This document shows positions 26,244 to 39,831 of a stretch of 64,000 bases of DNA, piece by piece. Source of the DNA: Amoeboaphelidium protococcarum (lineage: Eukaryota > Aphelidiomycota > Aphelidea); assembly GCA_023515745.1 (NCBI GenBank), contig JALECJ010000258.1:2050501-2114500 (forward strand). The letters run 5' to 3'. The first letter of the stretch is position 1. Each line of letters starts with the position of its first letter. The translations under genes were made by a program, and so were the position numbers. A model generated the notes under the pieces. It had not been told where the DNA came from, searched no databases, and saw only the letters and a list, made by a program, of their open reading frames with translations.

Positions 26244-29200
26244 ATGAAGAAGATTGAAAAGATAATTACAACGTTGCTAGTTGCTATTCACTCTGTACGC
26301 TGCCTAACTCTGAATAACATTGGCTCATTTGCGGATGCCTCTGTGGCTTTTGATGACTCTACTGGCGATTTCTACGTGGCATCTGTTATATAGACCAGCA
26401 ATGCTCTACTTGATGGCAATTACACTTTAATGCAAGAGGCTGAGACTAATACCACGTATGGATTCTAAGCTTCTTTCCTATAAGTCTTCAATAAACCATA
26501 TGGATTTAGTGATATTGGAGTGACTAGGCTGTAATTTGATGAAAAGAATCGGGTATTTAATCAGGCATAAGCTCAGTATTTTGGTACAGCTAATGATGAT
26601 ACAAAGCCGTAAATTTATGCTCATAGCGGTGTAATGTATTTAACGTATGAGACGTTTGGCGCGGTATTCAATACATAAGAGTTTGCCTGTAGTCTGGGTT
26701 CAACTAGAAAGTTGGTGATTTAAGTCTTTAATTAAATCAACAAGTTTTAATCAACCAACTGCTTGGCTTTAGATAAGGTCACTTATGCTGCCAATTGGGA
26801 TCCATTTCAATCGATGCTGGGCGTAATGTTATATGATAAGGCACAAAGTAAAATGGTCTACAGATTGTATGGTATGTATGGGTTTAGCTATGAGACTTCT
26901 CGTGTGCTGGATTCTTCTAGCTAATCTATATTTGATACTTATAATTTGAAGATGTTGTAGAGCATTTCCTCTGCTAGAGATTTGGTTGCTGTACTTGGCT
27001 CGGCAAATGGAGACGCGCTTTTCTACATGCCGTACGCTGAGAAAAGCCTTTCAAATAGCCCAGTGTTATTTACTAGCTTTGGGGACAACTCTAAAGTTGA
27101 ATCATTATCTTTTGATTTCGGTCGAAAAGCTGTCGTTGTGGCTGGTTTTGTTAAAGACTAACGCAAGGTCTTGATGCAGAGCTACTTCACTGGAGAGGCG
27201 ATTCTTAACTGGCAATAGTCTTATTTTCCAATGTTTGGATCTCCTATTATAAACTTAATGTTATTGGATGAATCTAAGTGTCTTGCAGTGCAGTCGTCTG
27301 TTACTAACTAAATGTTATAAACGTCTCTATATAATGTAACCTTCTATTCAGATGTGTTCTTAGTTAACGAGGAGGTGTCACTGGTTACGCGAGAATAATT
27401 CTCATAGTTTTTGGGTAAATTGAACATGAAGTTTAAAATGGCTGCAGTTGGGTATACGAATTCTGGTTCACCGTATGCGTCCCTGAAAATATTCAAGGTA
27501 CCTGATCCTGTTGTGATTAGCATCGAAACAACCTCGACTTAGTCCGCTGATACTCTATCTTCTACAAGTGATGTTGTTCCTACCGTAACTTCTACCACTT
27601 CTAGCTTTATAGTTACTACGACAACGTCATTATATGGTGTTCCTGGTGTGGAAAGCTCTTCACTGAGTAGCTGGAATAGTACATTATTATCCACTTCTGC
27701 TACATTCTAAGTGGTAACAAGTACAATTAGTAATAGCACTACTGTAAGCGCGCATGTGTTAAGCTCTACTAACTCAGTTAATAGCTCTACTGCACAAACT
27801 GTGACATCGTCAGTCTCAAGTCTTGGTACTCGTAGCACTTTCATTGTGCTTTCAACCACATTACAGCCTACCTTAGTGTCAACGTCTTCGATGGTATCTT
27901 CGACGCTTTCAACCTCCGCAGAGTATAGATCATCTTCTACGGTCATTGTAACATCGGCGTCTGGGTTGTCTTCAAGTGCAATGGTGGATTAATTAGTCAC
28001 GACACCTATTGCTTCTTAGACTGAGTAGATTCAGTCCTCCATTGATGCTACTTCGTAGACTGTATCTATTAACGTAAGCTCAACCGTTTTGGCTAGTATA
28101 AAGTCTAATAATCTTCAGGTTACATCCGGCACATAAACTAGCGTGACTGCCGCGCTTAAGACTTCTACCAACGATCATGGGTAGATCACTTTTGGCGTTG
28201 GATCTCAGGTTTAAATTAGCTAAAGCATTAGTATCGAGGCTACAGTATCTACGACAAATAATATCGGAAATCTGGGATCGCAAAGTGCTGCTGGCAATAT
28301 GACGCCTATCTATTATGCAGCTGGTGCAGCAGGCGCAGCTGTTGTTGGTATGGTTGGTGCTGCAGCGTTCTTCTAACGTCGTAAACGTGCTCGTGCTTAC
28401 AAGAAGCGCGTCGGGGCAATGAACACTGGTAATTACATGTCTACAACGTACACTGCAACTCAAATGGCTGGAGCCACTCTCCCGTTCAATAACACCACTG
28501 CAAGACCAGTAGGTGGTACGACAATGTTTGGCGGAAATACTACAATGAGAACTGTGGTATCAGATCAGAAAGAAATGTCTATCCCTGGCTTTCTGTTGAT
28601 GCAACCAAATCTTGACTTTATCACTGATAAGGTGTTAGGTGAAGGTGGCTTTGCTACAGTGTATGCTGGTTAGTTGCTTACTCCTGATGCAATGAAGAGA
28701 GCTGGATCCAACAAAGTTGCCGTCAAAGTTATTAAGCCTCAGCCTAATGCTACCACGGAGATGATTGATGAAGATTAGCAGGCGTTCATTTAAGAAGTGT
28801 CACTGCTCAATTTTTTTAGTAGTAATAAGCTCTTTGTTAAATTGGTTGGCTTCTCTTAGAATCCTAACACGATTGTGATGAAGTTTTACGAGTATGGCAG
28901 CGTCGAAGATGTGCTGAATGGAAAGTCCAAGAGCGGTTAGTGGTCGTTCGATCTCATGATCCCACTGTTCTGCGACATTGTTGAAGGCTTGTCTGAGATG
29001 CACAAGAATGGGTTTGTTCACTCTGACATAAAGCCTGCCAATATAATGCTTGGCCGCGAGTCTGAGTCTGAGAGATTTCATGCAGTGATTTCTGATTTCG
29101 GTATTACTCAGATCGTGTCTAACAAGGCCCTGCTGGTATCTGCTTTCCACGTCTCCAAGCTGCAGGGAGCATCGGTCAATTATGCAGCTCCTGAACTATT

Positions 29201-29525
29201 GAGGAAGCTGACAAACTAGAGCAATTAACTGGACGAGGACGCTTCTGCGCAGAACAAACTCAAGTTGGATGTATACGCTGTCTCCATAATGGGTTATGAA
29301 ATGGTGACTCGCACTCCTGCTTGGGCTCCAAGACGCGACACTGAAGTCATTGATGCTGCCCTCAATGGTATCCGTCCGCAGTTCCCTAACCAGTTTATGA
29401 GTTTGAGGCATCAAGATCTGAGGTTGACTATAGTGTGCTCTCTGATCGAACGCGGATGGTCTTCCCTACCTCAGGATAGACCTTCTATGATGGAAATGCA
29501 ACGCGAATTGATGAATTTACAATGA
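26244..29525 (+). CDS. Receptor-like protein kinase 1 (signal peptide, mucin-like stalk, TM, non-RD kinase)
   Basis: A 1093-residue protein. A signal peptide (1-20) leads to an ectodomain of about 400 residues with no recognised family, then about 280 residues of Ser/Thr-rich mucin-like stalk. An Ala/Gly-rich TM helix lies near 693-711, followed by RRKR. The kinase domain runs from about 798: glycine loop GEGGFATVYAG, VAVKVIK lysine, catalytic loop HSDIKPANIML, SDFGI, YAAPEL. HSD replaces HRD, so it is a non-RD kinase; it looks TKL/RLK-like. Its paralogue follows 255 bp downstream in the same orientation. A surface sensor role is inferred from the architecture. Confidence 0.88.
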
Positions 29526-29780
29526 TGAACATGAATGAATTAAGATTGAAATAAAATAAATTCATGAAAAAGCAATCCAATAATAATTCAAAATTTGATC
29601 ATGTTGCAAAGTTAATAGAATCAAAGACGCGCAACTGCACAGCAACCAGAGCTATTTATAGATCCATCATTGGCATTTGATAATATATAGAGCTATTTTA
29701 TTCCATCTAGAAGCGCAGAAGATTTTGTTTTTAATTCACTATATAGTAGAATCTTGTATTTGTCCTCTACCGTATACAGT

Positions 29781-32774
29781 ATGAAGTTCATCCAGCTATT
29801 AAGCATAGCTATATTGTTTAACTGCATTAAGGCGTTAAATACTGAAGATTTCAGCGTGGCTGTGGACGATGTAACAGGTAGTATTTACATTGCTCTCTGT
29901 GGCTCTGTGGAAAGTATAAATGTGGCGTTAAATAGCAATTTATATGATTACTCGGTAACTGGTCTTAACCTGCAATCTACGGATGTTTCGAATCTGGCGT
30001 CTGGTGACATTGTATTGATTAAGCTATAAAAAAGTACGGATGGTAACAGCTATAGCAAGGTTGGACAAAAGACCATTTCAGTATTCAGTATTACTTCCTA
30101 TCTGCGAAGTCCTAAATTATAAATTGTCAATTCAAATGTATTTCTGATGTACATCGAACAGTAACCTTTGTCATAAGTCTTCATGTTGAAAAGGTACTCA
30201 AGTTCTTTTAGTGAGACATGGTCCGGTAGCGTGCTTTCAGGGTCGTTTTCTAAAATGAATTTTGTATTGGATAAGGCATCGCAGCTTTTGGTGTCTGCCA
30301 TGTACAATGATGGATTCTAGATATTTTCTGCAGAACCGTCATCTCTCTCTATTACTTTGCGTGCCAATAAACCAACAGGAGCATTGTCTTATCTGGACTG
30401 GCGTTTCTGTAGTTTCCCCAAACAGTAACTCTCTGGCACGTAATACGCTTCTGTCGTTGAGATGGTGCCTTCGAGTTCAACTGCGACGCCAAATCCTTAG
30501 TAGTTTAGATTGACGGGTATTACTGTCGCAGCTAACGGCGATTTCTCATACTAACAGAGATCTCTGAATCTTTTGACGACCCAACGAGATATTGTCTAGT
30601 TCACTTTAAATGACGTTGCGTCAGGTTCCTCTATAATTGGCGGCTTGTACACTGATCTAAGCTTCGGTAATGCGACTCCAGCTGTAGTGTATGCCAATAC
30701 TAGTCATGGAATTTATCGCGTACAAAGACTATCTTTGCTATATAACTCCTATTTTATGATGCCGTCTGAAGACGAGAATGCATACATTGTTTTGGGCGCT
30801 TCTGCATGGCCTAGCTAAGGTGATAAGATTGCTGTATATAACGCGTCCACGTATGAATTAATTAGCTTTGGAGTATATAACTTTGCTCAAAGCCCGTTTA
30901 TCGGCGCTGCTAGTGTCCGTTAAAATGTTTAGGTATTCATGTCTTTACCTGATGCAGCATAATAATCGGTATCAGTCAATGTACTCAGAGTGTTGCCCAA
31001 GGTAGTTACTTCTACTAGCACCCCGCCTGTAACGGATACTTTGACTGTCTAGTCCACTCTGTCTTTATCTTCGTATTTGAACTCCAGTAGTTTGACTACC
31101 AAGTAATAGTCGTCGTCTACCCCAATTAGCGTTATCACTGAACAATTGGTATCGTCAATCAATGCATTAATTACCTAATCATCCAGCAATATGTAAACTA
31201 CATCATCGTCAAGCAATGCACAAACTACATCATCGTTATTTAGCGATCCAGTGGTATCTACTTCTATGATTAGTTCAGCTGCAAGCTCTCTAATTTCATT
31301 ATCTATGTCATTTGCTAGTACAGCGTCTGTCAGTATAAGGTCTGTCAATTCCCCTAGCTTGGTATATTAAACATCAATCGCAAAGACTTCCTCTTTATCA
31401 TCTACTGCTTCCTAGATAACTTTTATTACAAGTTCTACTAATCAAATGCCATACTCCTTTGATTTAGGTTTGAGTATTTCAAATCATGGAGTAAAATCAT
31501 AATTTACTACCGTAATGACCACCTCTACTCTGGGAGCTTCTAATAATACTCCGTAATTTTCTCTGCAGTCTTTAATTCAAGAATATTACGTGTATGCAGT
31601 TTTGGTTGGAGTTGCGCTTCTGATTATTGTCATCTCGTGTCTTGTAATCGCTTACCGTCTAAGACGCAAGAGGTACAGGAAAAGAAAATAATTGGTTATG
31701 TAGGCTGCTGCAGCTCGATCGTATGAGAATCAGCAGATGTCTACGCTGATGATCCCTCAAGCCACCACGGTAACGGCCACGTCGATGACTTCTGCTATAA
31801 CTGCCGTGTCTGATTAGCAGGAAATGTCTCTACCTGGATACTTGATGCTGACATTGAACACTGATTTCACAATGTCTGAAAAGTTGGGTGAAGGTGGATT
31901 TGCGACTGTTTACAAGGGACAGCTGTTGAATTCAATGTGCATTTAACGAGCCTAGGAGGACGTGTGTGCCATCAAGGTGTTCAAGCCTCAGCCATTGTCG
32001 TCTCCTGAGGCGCAGATTGAGGAGTAATAACAGTTTGTGCAAGAAGTCTCTATGCTCAGTTTCTTTAGCAACAATAAGCTATTTGTCAAACTCGTAGGCT
32101 TTAGCACTCGACCGAACACCATCGTGATGAAGTTTTATCCGTTCGGGAACATTGAAGACGTGCTGACTGGCAGATCTTCATATGCGCAATGGTCTCAAGA
32201 CTTGATGTTCTCCCTGCTGGTTGATGTTATCGAAGGGCTATCTGAAATGCATCGACAAGGATTTGTGCATTCCGACATCAAGCCAGCTAACATAATGCTA
32301 GGCCGTGATAATGGGAATGCTCCATTTCATGCAGTCATTTCAGATTTTGGTATAGCTCAGATAGTTTCCAATAGAGCCCTGCTGGTGTCTGCTTTTTAGA
32401 TATCCAAGTTTTAAGGATTGTCTGTAAATTACGCCGCACCAGAGCTGGTGGCTCGTATCATTAACCCACAACTTGCACAGGAAGAATTGCCGCCTTAAGT
32501 GAAGCTCTCGCTTGATGTATACTCTGTCTCGATCATGGGATTTGAAATGATGTGTAAGCAGCCCGCTTGGAATGGCCGTGAACAGAATGCGGTGATAGAA
32601 ATGATCATGAGTGGTTCAAGGCCGTCTTGGCCACAACAAATTAAAGATGATAAGTCTCCGCGCATGATTGCTCTAAAGTCAACTATTGAGCTTGGTTGGG
32701 ATGCGTCATCTTCTCGTAGGCCTCCTATCTCAAATATGTTCGATCAACTATCATAGTTCAGACTGAAGTAATGA
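29781..32774 (+). CDS. Receptor-like protein kinase 2, tandem paralogue
   Basis: A 997-residue protein with the same layout as its upstream neighbour: signal peptide ending IKALNTEDF, an ectodomain of about 390 residues with a related start (SVAVDDVTGSIYIALCG versus SVAFDDSTGDFYVAS), Ser/Thr stalk, TM near 605-626 (VGVALLIIVISCLVIAY) followed by RLRRKRYRKRK, and kinase from about 700 with GEGGFATVYKG, HSDIKPANIML, SDFGIAQ and YAAPEL. The kinase domains are much more alike than the ectodomains, as expected for receptors whose ligand-binding part diverges. It ends AAG TAA TGA, giving a terminal Gln. Confidence 0.88.
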
Positions 32775-32883
32775 ATGCAATTGATTTAAATAAATTTCAT
32801 GTCACCACCATGAAACGTTGACCTTTCACTTTGAAAGTACTCTTGATTATATTGAGTGTTTCTTCAGAATTTCCGCTGAATCC

Positions 32884-32956
32884 TGCGTTATCGTCTAGTG
32901 GTTTAGGACCCGCGACTTTAACTCGCTTAACCTCGGTTCGAATCCGAGTAACGCCT
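32884..32956 (+). tRNA. tRNA-Gln(UUA), reads UAA
   Basis: A 73-nt cloverleaf. Acceptor TGCGTTA pairs with TAACGCC except for a U1/C72 mismatch. The D arm is GTCT/GGAC, the anticodon loop CTTTAAC has anticodon TTA, the T arm is CTCGG-TTCGAAT-CCGAG, and the discriminator is T73. A T run follows for Pol III termination. The anticodon stem has four clean pairs, with a mismatch at 27-43. Since UAA is read as Gln in the flanking genes, this is the cognate decoder. It is almost identical to the CUA tRNA at 48739. Confidence 0.92.
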
Positions 32957-33230
32957 ATTTTTGCTGCATCTATTTTATCTTTAGGTGCTACTATACTGTC
33001 TCAACAGATACTTTTTTAAGGCCATTGAATAAAATTTTTATGCAAAATAGCGCGTATTGCTGGTCTAGAGGACTAAAGTTCTAGCGTGCTTGTACTGTAC
33101 ATTGTTAAAACCGCAATGATGAATCACGTGCATAAAGATTGTAAGTGTCACAATTCAACTGTAATGACAAGTATCACTTCTTTTCGTTATCGCGCCGCTT
33201 AAATTTAACACATAGTCTATTATAGTTAAG
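32957..33230. other. Intergenic region upstream of PEBP gene
   Basis: No gene is seen. TATTTTT directly after the tRNA is the likely Pol III terminator. Confidence 0.35.
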
Positions 33231-33770
33231 ATGGCCAAAGTCATTGGGAATGAGGCTGTTAAAAAGCTACTGAAAGGCAAAGTCATATCTGATGTGATTA
33301 AGCAAGAGTCGGATCTGTCTCCTCTTGGCGTCTCTTACAAACAGACTAAAGTTTATTTTGGTAATGAACTCTCGATTCATGACACGCAATAAGAGCCATC
33401 AATTAATTTGCACGCATTAGGAGCTTCCGCTGAAAGGTACACGCTGATTATGGTTGATCCGGATGCTCCGGCGCATGAGCATCCTACATTTGCCCAGTTC
33501 CGACATTGGTTAGTGATCAACATCACGGCGGGTCAAGTTGAAACAGGCCAAGAGATTACACCTTACATGGGCCCGGCTCCTCCTGCCAAAACTGGTTTAC
33601 ATCGCTACGTGTTTCTTCTATATTAGTAGGATGACGAACTGATGTCAGACGAGGTGGAGGCCACCATTCGTGATCGTCCCAAGTTTAACGCTGAACACTT
33701 TGCAAGCACTCATTCTCTAAGCTTGGCGGCTGCAAACTACTTTGTTGCTCAAAACTAGTCTGAAGAATGA
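33231..33770 (+). CDS. Phosphatidylethanolamine-binding protein (PEBP) family
   Basis: A 179-residue protein with the PEBP core: YTLIMVDPDAPAHEHPTFAQF, the HWLVINI strand and the YMGPAPPAKTGLHRYVFLLY block that forms the anion-binding pocket. Family members include yeast Tfs1 (carboxypeptidase Y inhibitor), Raf kinase inhibitor protein and plant FT; which role applies cannot be told from sequence. No signal peptide, so it is likely cytosolic. The frame contains four Gln written TAA or TAG. Single exon. Confidence 0.92.
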
Positions 33771-33904
33771 TATGTCGTCGTATACCTTTATTCGTATGAA
33801 TGATCATAAGTGAAGAAATAATGTCGCTGATTAGTAAAATAAAGTACTCGTAATAATGTAGAAATTTATACTCCATCTGATATATTAAACCGTGAAGCAC
33901 ATAC

Positions 33905-36049
<2,145 letters not shown>

Positions 36050-36746
36050 ATCAAAAGAATGATTAAATAAGGTTGAATTGCGATTTAGGATTTCAAATAT
36101 AACAATCAGAGAACGGAAAAAAGCAGGCAAGATGACGCTTTACAAACTTTCAACTGATCAGCGCAACAAACGACGGAATCGACGCGTTCACTTGGCCGAA
36201 TGTTCTTCATCACTACTTGAATGATATCATTGGGCGTATTACTAATGTAGGCTAGATAAGTTGATCAAATCATATTCGATTCTTATGTTGGCACAGAACC
36301 TGTGTGAAAATATTAGATAATTATTAATGGTATTGCAAACTGTACAATGAGACAGGCGATATCCTACACTGTATTAGGAGCAGCTTGTGGACTCAAATCG
36401 TATCAATTCAAAGATTTAATGCAATGTGTCGATGATAAATCAACAACAACTATATAAAATGATAAACTTGCTATGCAGTTTATGAGGCGCTTACACTGAC
36501 TGACATGGTGAATTCACATGAAACGGGTTTATCTGAAAAAGGAAATCTTATTGGTCAGGAGTTTGTCAATGAATCACGAAGATTTCCGAATCTGGATCGA
36601 TGAATACGCGGCCATGTAAAGGTGAATAAGGGGCACAGTGTTGAATAAAACCCCTCATATTAACTATTGAATTTTCTTTTTCTCTTTATCTTATCATAAG
36701 CTTTGTCTTAGTAAATATATAAACTCTTTTAAAAAGAATAATAAAT
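36050..36746. other. 697-bp intergenic region
   Basis: It lies between the Yme1 start and the GPI-type protein. It contains an ACGCGT near 36182 and a weakly supported 50-codon frame (36347-36499). Otherwise AT-rich. Confidence 0.4.
36347..36499 (+). CDS. Possible small ORF, 50 residues, unknown
   Basis: It runs ATG to TGA with one in-frame TAA. It starts MRQAISYTVLGAACGLKSYQ and contains two Cys. No recognised family; it may be chance in a long gap. Confidence 0.2.
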
Positions 36747-37172
36747 ATGAAGGTAATCTCCGCATCTGTAATCCTAGCTATTCTCGCCGTATCCGCTAGT
36801 GCTGCCACCGTCCCTGATACTATTGAGCAGGTGAAGAATAGTACATCCTCTGCTGCCGATTCTGTCGTCAATGGTGTGTAGACTGCTGCTGGTACTGTGG
36901 CTAATGGTACGACTGGCGCTTTTAACACTGTCGTCAGTGGATCTGAGGAAACTTTCAACAAGGTTGCTAATGGTACTACTAATGTCTTTAACGGAGCCAA
37001 GGATGGTGTTGTTAATACTTTCAATAACGCTGTGAACAAGTCTGGTGACGTCATTGATCAGTTCAAGAACTAGACTGGCATCACATCTGACGCGTCTCAT
37101 TCAGTGTCCGCTGTCAACATGGCTTCTGTTGCTGTATCCTCTGTAATTGCATTCTTTGCTTACTTGCTGTGA
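36747..37172 (+). CDS. Small secreted protein, probably GPI-anchored, with internal repeats
   Basis: A 141-residue protein. Residues 1-20 are a clear signal peptide (VILAILAVSASAA). The middle has short imperfect repeats built on NGTT/NG with aliphatic and Asn residues (NGTTGAFNTVV, NGTTNVFNGAK) and several N-glycosylation sequons. The C-terminus is a short hydrophobic run (VAVSSVIAFFAYLL) after Ser/Ala/Asn residues, which fits a GPI-attachment signal. It is probably a surface glycoprotein. No family recognised. The repeats could form amphipathic helices. Only two UAR codons. Confidence 0.75.
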
Positions 37173-37362
37173 TCAAGACTCTCCAGTACCTATGAACAGT
37201 ATAATGAAATGATTTTGAAATTGGAAAATCAAAACAATAAAAGTTTATCATTTTGAAATATTAATTAGTTATTCGACCGCTGTTTGATAAATCAACAAGT
37301 CCAGTGTCGCCACAGCACCTGGACAGCTCTTCTCAGAGTCTATAAGGGTCATCTACTAGCAA

Positions 37363-37656
37363 TCATATCACCATCAAGTCTGCGAATGTCGAATGCGTGC
37401 TTTGTTTAACAATAGGAGCATTGTCAACTACTTCTTTTATCTGAAGAACAGGATAATACGCGTCACCGGTTGGATTAGGATAAAATATTTTAAACAGAAC
37501 ATTCAAGTTTCCGATGATGAGATAAATCGCCGCGCCTCTTTCAAATCTCTCTGAAGATCCTCCATCTTGAGCACAAATGAGATACATTTCACGCAATGAA
37601 GGCATTTAAGCGGCAGGACTATTACAACGCGGCATTAACAAAGATGTACCTGTCAT
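37363..37656 (-). pseudogene. ORF B of a possibly frameshifted gene (97 residues)
   Basis: The frame starts MTGTSLLMPRCNSPAAQ, continues IYLIIGNLNVLFKIFYPNPTG and ends at TGA. It begins one base after the TGA of ORF A, in another frame. Composition looks protein-like, but no family is recognised. It may be the 3' part of one broken or spliced gene with ORF A. A third frame between them (37700-37810) also reads protein-like (VIKARFIIVERESKNAIKN). Confidence 0.4.
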
Positions 37657-37657
37657 C

Positions 37658-38269
37658 TCAATAATGTGTCTAAAACCGTATCAATTAACGGGAGAGGATT
37701 TCAATTCTTGATGGCATTTTTTGATTCCCGTTCCACAATTATAAACCGCGCCTTGATGACTGGGAATTTACCAAGACTATCTACTCTAACTATTCTGGCA
37801 CTTCAGCCTATGTTTTTTGCCTTTCCGAGTGAGGACCAACAGCATTAGCATTACCGCAAGTGTTTGTCCCCATTTTTTAGATCCTTCCAAACACCACAGG
37901 TGTGTCTGGTTGTGCATCCTTCAAGAATGTTACTTAACTGAGGCAATTAGCTTCTTAAGTTCCCAAAGCCTCAGGTTCGTTGAGATACAGAAACTCAGAC
38001 GCAGTCATCAACCAGGCGACAACACGCAAGTGCAGAGTGCATGGTGGCGCGATTTAATTTACCATGCGTTTGACTTTCTGAACTGAATCACACTTCGTCG
38101 TATGAAACACTAGATGCTTTTGGTCGATACATTCACTATCTTTCACAAGCAAAGTGTCATACTTTTTTAAAGCAAAATCTGTTAACATCGAATCTGTGCC
38201 TTCCATTAACTCAATTAACACATTACCTTCAATATAAGGACACCAAAAGACACGTGTTACAGTGCCCAT
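37658..38269 (-). pseudogene. ORF A of a possibly frameshifted gene (203 residues)
   Basis: It starts MGTVTRVFWCPYIEGNVLIE. The first 120 residues look like a normal protein; the last 60 look poorer than the alternative frame over the same stretch. It ends at TGA, with ORF B starting immediately after. This is consistent with a decaying gene or unresolved introns; I found no convincing GT-AG pair that repairs the frame. Function unknown. Confidence 0.4.
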
Positions 38270-38643
38270 TGTTGTGCCCCTTTAACGTCTGTAATCATAC
38301 TGGACACACTTTATATATATTTACACAGGTATCTCACCCTGTGTAGTGAATTATTTAACTAGGCGTTAAAACCTCACTGGTCCAACAGCAATGGAGGAAC
38401 TCGATCCGAAGCGAGGACATCTTCACGGGCAGACGTACTGTTGCCTATGCTAAAATTATCTCGATGAAAAGGATAAGTGAGCAACGAGTGAATGGTAATT
38501 GATGAACGCGAACAAACAGACTTTCCGGTGACACGTAATCACTCGCGCGACAACGACCCGGTGTGACAAAGTGATAATGAATTTAGGATATCAAATAAAA
38601 AAAGGTTTATCATTTTGACATGAGCTAGTTTATTTTCATGACT
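38270..38643. other. Intergenic region
   Basis: It probably holds the ORF A promoter and the eIF3i 3' end. No gene is seen. Confidence 0.35.
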
Positions 38644-39612
38644 TCATGCTTCCATATCATAATCATATTCAAAGTAGTCCGGGTCAAAGTGATTAATTCT
38701 CACATAACCATCTTCTCCACCACTGGCGAAGCTTTTCCCATCAGGATTGAAGGCCAGCGTATTGACTGGACCGAAATGACCCTTGACACGTCCAATTTCC
38801 TCAGCAAATACTCTGTGGAAGAAACAAATCTCAAATCTACCAGCCTTGGCGCTAGTAGTAGTCACATCTCTAGCCTCTTGACCACCGCCTAGTATCACTT
38901 GTTCATAGATTGGTGATAGACACGCACTGTTCAGAGGTCGGTCGCTAGCGTAAGTCTTGACTATCTTGAAGTTGATCAGATCCACAATCTTACTAGTCTC
39001 ATCTTTGGAACTGGTGATCAGATAAGTCTTATCTTTGTACAACTGCATATCAGTAATTGGAGCACTGTGAACTTTCAGCGACTTCACCTTCTCTCCACTC
39101 GCAGAGTCATAGACGGATAGACTTCCATCTTGATGTGCCAAAATTATAGTTTTACGGAGAGGACCCCATCTGGCACTCTAGGCACGCGGACCTTCAATGA
39201 CTATAGATTTTAGCGCTTCCTCCTGGCCAACCTCATAGATATTAAGAGTAGACGGATTCTATAGCATTGAATCAGTAAGGATCAAGAACATGGTGTCAGA
39301 GTATCCATCGAATTGCGCACACCTGACAGGACTGTTAAACTACCACTTTTATAAAACTTCTCCAGTCTCTACGCGCCACATAATTGCAGTCTGATCAGCG
39401 CTAGAAGTCAATAATCTTGAAGAATCTTAGCTGACCGATAGCGACAGCACGGCACCATTATGACCATCAAAAGTACCCAATTACTCTCCATTGTGAGCGT
39501 AATATACATTCGGCGACTTGTCCTTGGCAGCAGTAAATAATAGATCGCCATCCTTGTTATACGCAATCTAAGTCAAAGGACGTGTATGTCCATGCAAAAT
39601 AATTGGTCTCAT
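38644..39612 (-). CDS. TIF34: eIF3 subunit i (Tif34), WD40 protein
   Basis: A 322-residue protein made of WD40 repeats along its whole length, starting MRPIILHGHTRPLTQIAYNK as eIF3i does. Recognisable family blocks are FTAAKDKSPNVYY, GTFDGHNGAVLSLSV, the SSADQTAIMWRVETGE segment and the C-terminal GGEDGYVRINHFDPDYF. Human eIF3i is 325 residues. It is part of the eIF3 scaffold that recruits mRNA to the 43S complex. Six or more TAA/TAG codons fall at Gln positions. Single exon, divergent from the SURF6 gene with about 220 bp between. Confidence 0.96.
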
Positions 39613-39831
39613 TCCTATAAATATTTCGCTTCAATTGTTCTCTTAAGAATGTGGTAATTAAATAAGCTAATTAGAACAACTACTTTAGAATAATGCAATG
39701 GGAAAGATGAGAAGAATTTGAGAAATTTAGAAAAATGGACGCGACCGATGCGAAGCGCTTTCAACAGAGAAAATACTTCAAATCTGGTGAAAATTATTGC
39801 GGCAATTCGTTGGATTAAATAATCTATAATC

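Noticed and set aside
25870..26247. 125-codon hydrophobic ORF before receptor kinase 1
   Set aside because: AT-rich promoter-like sequence, overlaps the kinase start codon, no recognisable features.
27707..28463. Antisense frames in the Ser/Thr stalk of receptor kinase 1
   Set aside because: Long antisense frames are expected opposite low-complexity Ser/Thr codons.
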